Shown here: piece after piece, positions 60,805 through 64,000 of the stretch
Position numbering within the stretch: position 1 is the first letter of the stretch
Layout: the number at the start of each line of letters is the position of its first letter
Origin: Pseudarthrobacter enclensis
GTDB taxonomy: Bacteria; Actinomycetota; Actinomycetes; Actinomycetales; Micrococcaceae
Assembly: GCF_001457025.1 (NCBI RefSeq)
Contig: NZ_KQ758608.1
Span: forward strand, 1-64,000
DNA: 64,000 nucleotides
Direction: 5' to 3'
Translations under genes and position numbers: made by a program
The notes under the pieces: model-generated
What the model was told of the DNA's origin: nothing
Seen by the model: the letters and a program-made list of their open reading frames with translations, nothing else
Databases searched by the model: none

Positions 60805-61345
60805 ATGCGCGCGGCGCCGGACGCCGTAGCCGGCCTGCCCCTGGCGATGGGCGGCATGATCGGCGGCGTGCTCATTTCACTGCTTATCTCTGGGACGTGG
60901 CGCAGGCTTGGGCGATCATGGCCTACGGCGTCATCGCGGGAGCCGGCCTCGCCGGAATCCTGCAGGGCTGGTTTCATACCCTCCAAGGCAGCTTCTGGAC
61001 CAACGCCGGCGCGATCGGGCTGGGAATCGTGGCAACGGCGGCCATCATCGTGGGCCTCAACGCGCTTATCGGGCGGGCGGGCATCGCGGTTGGCGCTGTC
61101 ATCACCCTGTTCGTTGGAAACCCACTCTCCTCACTGACCCAGCCCAAGGAGTTCTTCCTGGTCCATGGGGCGGTGTAGGCCAGTGGCTGGTCCCCGGAGC
61201 TTCCGGAACGTTGCTTCGCGACCTCTCATACTTTCCCGACACCGGAATAGCATTCCCCTGGCTCGTGCTTACCGGCTGGGTCGCCGGCGCCATACTCATT
61301 GCCGTTGGCCTCTTCCGCAACGCCCCCGCCACCGCCGACATTTAG
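60805..61345 (+). pseudogene. Frameshifted membrane protein
   Basis: Hydrophobic segments are spread over three frames: AGLPLAMGGMIGGVLISLLI, then AYGVIAGAGLAGILQGWFHT, IGLGIVATAAIIVGLNALIG and AVITLFVGNPLSSLTQPKEF, then from about 61165 GQWLVPGASGTLLRDLSYFP and LVLTGWVAGAILIAVGLF. Together they match the C-terminal permease-like domain of a multi-spanning ABC-2/YhgE-type membrane protein. The N-terminal part is missing. Confidence 0.7.
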
Positions 61346-61500
61346 GCGCACCCCATACCAGGCTGACATCAGCAGCTTTCTCCTTCCCCCGGCTTGGCTA
61401 GGCCAGTAGCGCGTCGGCGATGAGGACGAAGTAGAGCGCACCCATTCGGAGTTTCCAAAGGACGCGACCGAACTCGGGAGGCGGTCGGGCTGTTTCAGCG

Positions 61501-61680
61501 TCACGGTAGTCCGGCGCGGACCTCCGTCTTGCTCGTACTGAAGAACCGTTCGATCTTGCCGCGGCCCTGTGCCCGGCCAACGGTCGTACGGATTGTCCTG
61601 ACGTGCAGGGCGACGGCGGTTCGTTCGAGGTCCGGCGACGGTACACGAGTTCGTGCCGGTCGCGGTAAGAGGCAGGCCGC
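61501..61680 (-). mobile_element. IS transposase remnant (integrase-core C-terminal part)
   Basis: One minus-strand frame reads RTAVALHVRTIRTTVGRAQG, RGKIERFFSTSKTEVRAGLP and stops at 61501. GRxQGRGKIERFF is the classic end of DDE integrase-core transposases of IS481/Mu-type. A scrap, ATGTNS, in a neighbouring frame fits the DNGTxF box. No terminal repeats were found. Confidence 0.6.
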
Positions 61681-61817
61681 TCCAAGGCGAGGGTGACAAG
61701 CCTAGGGTCGGGGGCCCTCACGATCTCACGAACGGGTGCTTTGGCGTCACTACTTGTCGCATGGGGAAAACCCGCAAGGGGACTATCCAGCGTGCTTCTT
61801 TGGGGGACGTTTCTGCC

Positions 61818-62864
61818 CTACGGGGTGGCGTCTTGCATGAGTTCGCGGACGCGGGGAGCGACTTGGGTGCCGTAGAGCTCGATGCTGTTCATGAGGTGGG
61901 CGTGCCCCAGCAGGCCCATGCTGTAGCGCATGTCGAAGCGGGAGGCTCCCAGGAGGCGTAGGTTGCGGACAATTTTCCGGGCTATGGTTTCGGGTGAGCC
62001 GATGTAGAGGGCGCCATTGGGTCCGGCGCCCTGGAGGTACTGGGCGCGGGAGAAGGGAGGCCATCCCCGTTCGCGGCCGGCTTTTTCCATAAAGGCCATG
62101 TGGTGGGGGTAGACGATTTCGAGGGCTTCTTCGTCGGTCTCGGCGACGAAGCCGGAGGAATGGATTGCAATCGGCTGCTCGGGTTTGCCGAGTGCGCTCA
62201 GTGTCCGTCGGTAGAGATCCGTGTAGGGTTCGAAGCGAGCCGGTTCTCCTCCGATGATCGCGAGCATCAGGGGCAGGCCGTAGTGCGCGGCTCGGACCAC
62301 GGACTGGGGTGATCCGCCGACGCCGACCCAGGTGGTCATCGTGCCGGATTCCGGACGTGGGTAGATCCATTGGTTCGTGAGGCTGCTGCGCGTGGTGCCT
62401 GACCAGGTCACGGGTGAGTCTTTGAGGAGCTTGGCGAAGAGTTCGATCTTTTCCTCGAACAGGATTTCGTAGTCGGAGAGGTTATAGCCGAACAGGGGAA
62501 AGGACTCGGTGAAGGATCCGCGTCCGAGAACGACCTCTGCCCTGCCGTTGCTCAGGGCGTCGAGGGAAGCGAAACGTTGGTAGACGCGGACCGGGTCATC
62601 ACTGCTGAGGACGGTGACGGCGGAGCCGAGTCGGATGTTCTCGGTGCGGGCAGCAATAGCTGCGAGGACTACCTCGGGAGCGCTGACGGCGAACTCGATA
62701 CGGTGGTGTTCGCCGAGGCCGAAGAAGTCCAGGCCGAGCTGGTCGGCGAGAACGGCCTGATCAACGACATCCCGGATGGCCTGGGCATGGCTGACGAGGC
62801 TGCCATCGGCGGACGCGGTAACGTCGCCGAAGGTGTCCAGCCCGAGCTCGATGGGATGGGGCAT
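61818..62864 (-). CDS. LLM-class flavin-dependent oxidoreductase
   Basis: 348 residues of luciferase-like TIM barrel. LADQLGLDFFGLGEHHRIEF, IRLGSAVTVLSSDDPVRVYQ, VVLGRGSFTESFPLFG and TTWVGVGGSPQSVVRAAHYG are typical of the F420/FMN-dependent LLM group. It probably performs a flavin-dependent oxidation; the substrate is unknown. The ATG at 62864 is preceded by CAGGAGAAAATC. It could be fed by the flavin reductases at 21-22.8 kb, but that link is speculative. Confidence 0.88.
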   Translation of the reverse strand: MPHPIELGLDTFGDVTASADGSLVSHAQAIRDVVDQAVLADQLGLDFFGLGEHHRIEFAVSAPEVVLAAIAARTENIRLGSAVTVLSSDDPVRVYQRFASLDALSNGRAEVVLGRGSFTESFPLFGYNLSDYEILFEEKIELFAKLLKDSPVTWSGTTRSSLTNQWIYPRPESGTMTTWVGVGGSPQSVVRAAHYGLPLMLAIIGGEPARFEPYTDLYRRTLSALGKPEQPIAIHSSGFVAETDEEALEIVYPHHMAFMEKAGRERGWPPFSRAQYLQGAGPNGALYIGSPETIARKIVRNLRLLGASRFDMRYSMGLLGHAHLMNSIELYGTQVAPRVRELMQDATP

Positions 62865-62918
62865 GATTTTCTCCTGATTCAAGAAATGATGACCGGTGAA
62901 CCCGGCAGATGGGCGTAA

Positions 62919-63285
62919 CTAGCGGGCGAGGATTACGAAGCCGAGGACGGCGGCGGCGATGGATAGTACAGCGAGGACGGCAGGGGGAATGACCGGTTCG
63001 TGGCGGCGCTGGTGCACGACGACGGCGCCAAGCATCACGACGGCGAGGCCGAGACCGGCTGCCGGAGTGAGCGCGGGGGCGATCCCGGTGATGAGGGGCA
63101 GGATCAGGCCGAGCGCACCGATGATCTCGAGCAGGCCGATGCCCTTAAGCAGACGGGGGGAAGTCTTCCGCCCAGGGCATACCGCCCTCAATGAGGGCAG
63201 TGCGGGGCTTGAGGAGCTTGAGGAACCCGGCGCCAATGAAAGCGATGGTGAGGAGGGCTACGAGAATCCACAGTGCGATGAGCAT
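62919..63285 (-). pseudogene. DoxX-family membrane protein interrupted by a frameshift
   Basis: The N-terminal part (MLIALWILVALLTIAFIGAG, GGMPWAEDF) and the C-terminal part (RLLKGIGLLEIIGALGLILP, ALTPAAGLGLAVVMLGAVVV, HQRRHEP) are in different frames, changing at a run of six G's (63155-63160). Joined, they give an ordinary four-helix DoxX-like protein of about 120 residues. It is either a recent mutation or a base-call error. Confidence 0.75.
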
Positions 63286-63507
63286 GACAGTCCTGTTCTG
63301 AAAAGTATGAGATGTGGGTGGGTAGGGCGCAGAGGGCAAAGAAGAGAAGGGCATGCGGCTGCTGAAAGGGTGCGTCGGAGGCAGCATGCTGCGAGGAGTC
63401 CCGCAATGACGGGCGGAGGTGCCCGTTCAGGGGCTAAAAGCCGGTTTCGGCGTTCGGGAGGCGGGAACGGCGTCCTGGCATGGAGGCATGGTTCCCCTCG
63501 GGGGGGG

Positions 63508-64000
63508 TTAGCAGCCTGTGGTGGGTCGCTTTTGCAGGTGGGTCCGGAGGGCTTGCACGGCGGTCTGCATGGCATTGAGTTGTTCGGGGGTGAAGGCGTC
63601 GATGAAGACGTCTCGGACTACCCGCAGGTGTGATGTGGAGGATTTGCGAAAAAGGTCAGCCCCGGCATCGGTGAGCGTGACGGCGGCCCCTCGGCTATCG
63701 CCGTCGACCTTGTGACGGATGATGAGTTTCCGGTCTTCCATGCGGCGCAGGTGGTGGGAGAGTCTGCTGCGTTCCCATCCGATGACGTCCGCCAGCTCTG
63801 AGGAGCGCAGGAGCCGGTCCGGCGCTTCGCTGAGGGCGAGCATCACTCCGTAGTCCCCGGGTGACATGCCTGAGGTAGCCTGGAAATCCGCGGCGAGGGC
63901 CCGCTTCACAGCCTCAGAGGTCTCGATGTAGTCCCGCCAGACAGCCAGTTCATCACGGGTGGGCGATCTCTTGCCCCTGACCTGAGCCGTGGTCTCGTCC
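63508..64000 (-). CDS. MarR-family regulator, 5' end beyond the window
   Basis: The open frame continues to the window edge (upstream residues DELAVWRDYIETSEAVKRAL), so the first complete Met is not the start. It has the winged HTH: LLRSSELADVIGWERSRLSH, HLRRMEDRKLIIRHKVDGDS with the wing RGAAVTLTDAG. It is a MarR repressor of the kind that controls flavoprotein or DoxX-type stress genes, here divergent in position from none but on the same strand as DoxX and LLM. Confidence 0.85.
   Translation of the reverse strand, partial: DETTAQVRGKRSPTRDELAVWRDYIETSEAVKRALAADFQATSGMSPGDYGVMLALSEAPDRLLRSSELADVIGWERSRLSHHLRRMEDRKLIIRHKVDGDSRGAAVTLTDAGADLFRKSSTSHLRVVRDVFIDAFTPEQLNAMQTAVQALRTHLQKRPTTGC

Noticed and set aside
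61398..61721. A 107-codon minus-strand protein
   Set aside because: It reads as Arg/Pro-rich nonsense across an IS fragment that is readable in another frame.

Overview
The window reads as high-GC actinobacterial DNA of the Micrococcaceae type (Arthrobacter/Paenarthrobacter-like), probably from a plasmid or integrated mobilizable element that carries a large catabolic cluster. The reasons are the codon bias, the actinobacterial plasmid genes (a ParB-type protein, a small centromere-binding-type protein, Ssb, an excisionase-like HTH protein, MobC plus relaxase) and the dense overlapping catabolic operons. No replication initiator, rRNA or tRNA gene was found.

Region 1, about 1-25.4 kb, is accessory backbone. 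It holds a ParB-like protein, a DUF2188 protein, a helicase-associated-repeat protein, an SRAP/HMCES protein, a NrdH-Ssb pair, a first three-gene recombinase module (5.7-8.8 kb), small partition/excision-type DNA-binding proteins, a secreted I36 inhibitor, a MobC-relaxase mobilization unit with an oriT-like upstream region (11.6-14.5 kb), a RES/Xre-type toxin-antitoxin pair (14.6-15.7 kb), two convergent proteins sharing a C-terminal HTH, a DUF4304 protein, a second recombinase module (17.8-20.8 kb) and two tandem near-duplicate flavin reductases. From 23.0 to 25.0 kb the sequence is decayed: an integrase tail, a frameshifted XRE/nucleotidyltransferase pair and a resolvase tail.

Region 2, about 25.7-60.8 kb, is a catabolic island. 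Two GcvT-family (LigM/DesA-like) proteins suggest tetrahydrofolate-dependent O-demethylation. metF, folD and purU would carry the released methyl group to formate, and a molybdopterin oxidoreductase could oxidise the formate. A complete paaABCDE-type epoxidase set sits in one operon with acetoacetyl-CoA synthetase, a MaoC hydratase, an alpha/beta hydrolase, a cupin and a fumarylacetoacetase-family hydrolase. Elsewhere in the island are a two-domain extradiol-type dioxygenase, two thiolases, enoyl-CoA hydratase, 3-hydroxyacyl-CoA dehydrogenase, two thioesterases, an aromatic-acid-type MFS importer, malate synthase and isocitrate lyase. The inferred logic is import, O-demethylation with C1 recovery, ring activation and cleavage, beta-oxidation with acetoacetate recovery, then the glyoxylate shunt. 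The substrate is not determined by the sequence; a methoxylated aromatic (for example an arylacetic-type acid) is the simplest guess.

The island appears to be a regulon. A 17-bp motif close to CGATAC-N5-GTATCG occurs seven times, upstream of the main catabolic transcription units and of a TetR gene at 39685. Overlap of one copy with a good promoter -10 supports repression by this TetR protein.

Region 3, about 60.8-64 kb, is an edge zone with a frameshifted membrane protein, an IS transposase scrap, an LLM-type flavin oxidoreductase, a frameshifted DoxX gene and a MarR regulator running off the right end.
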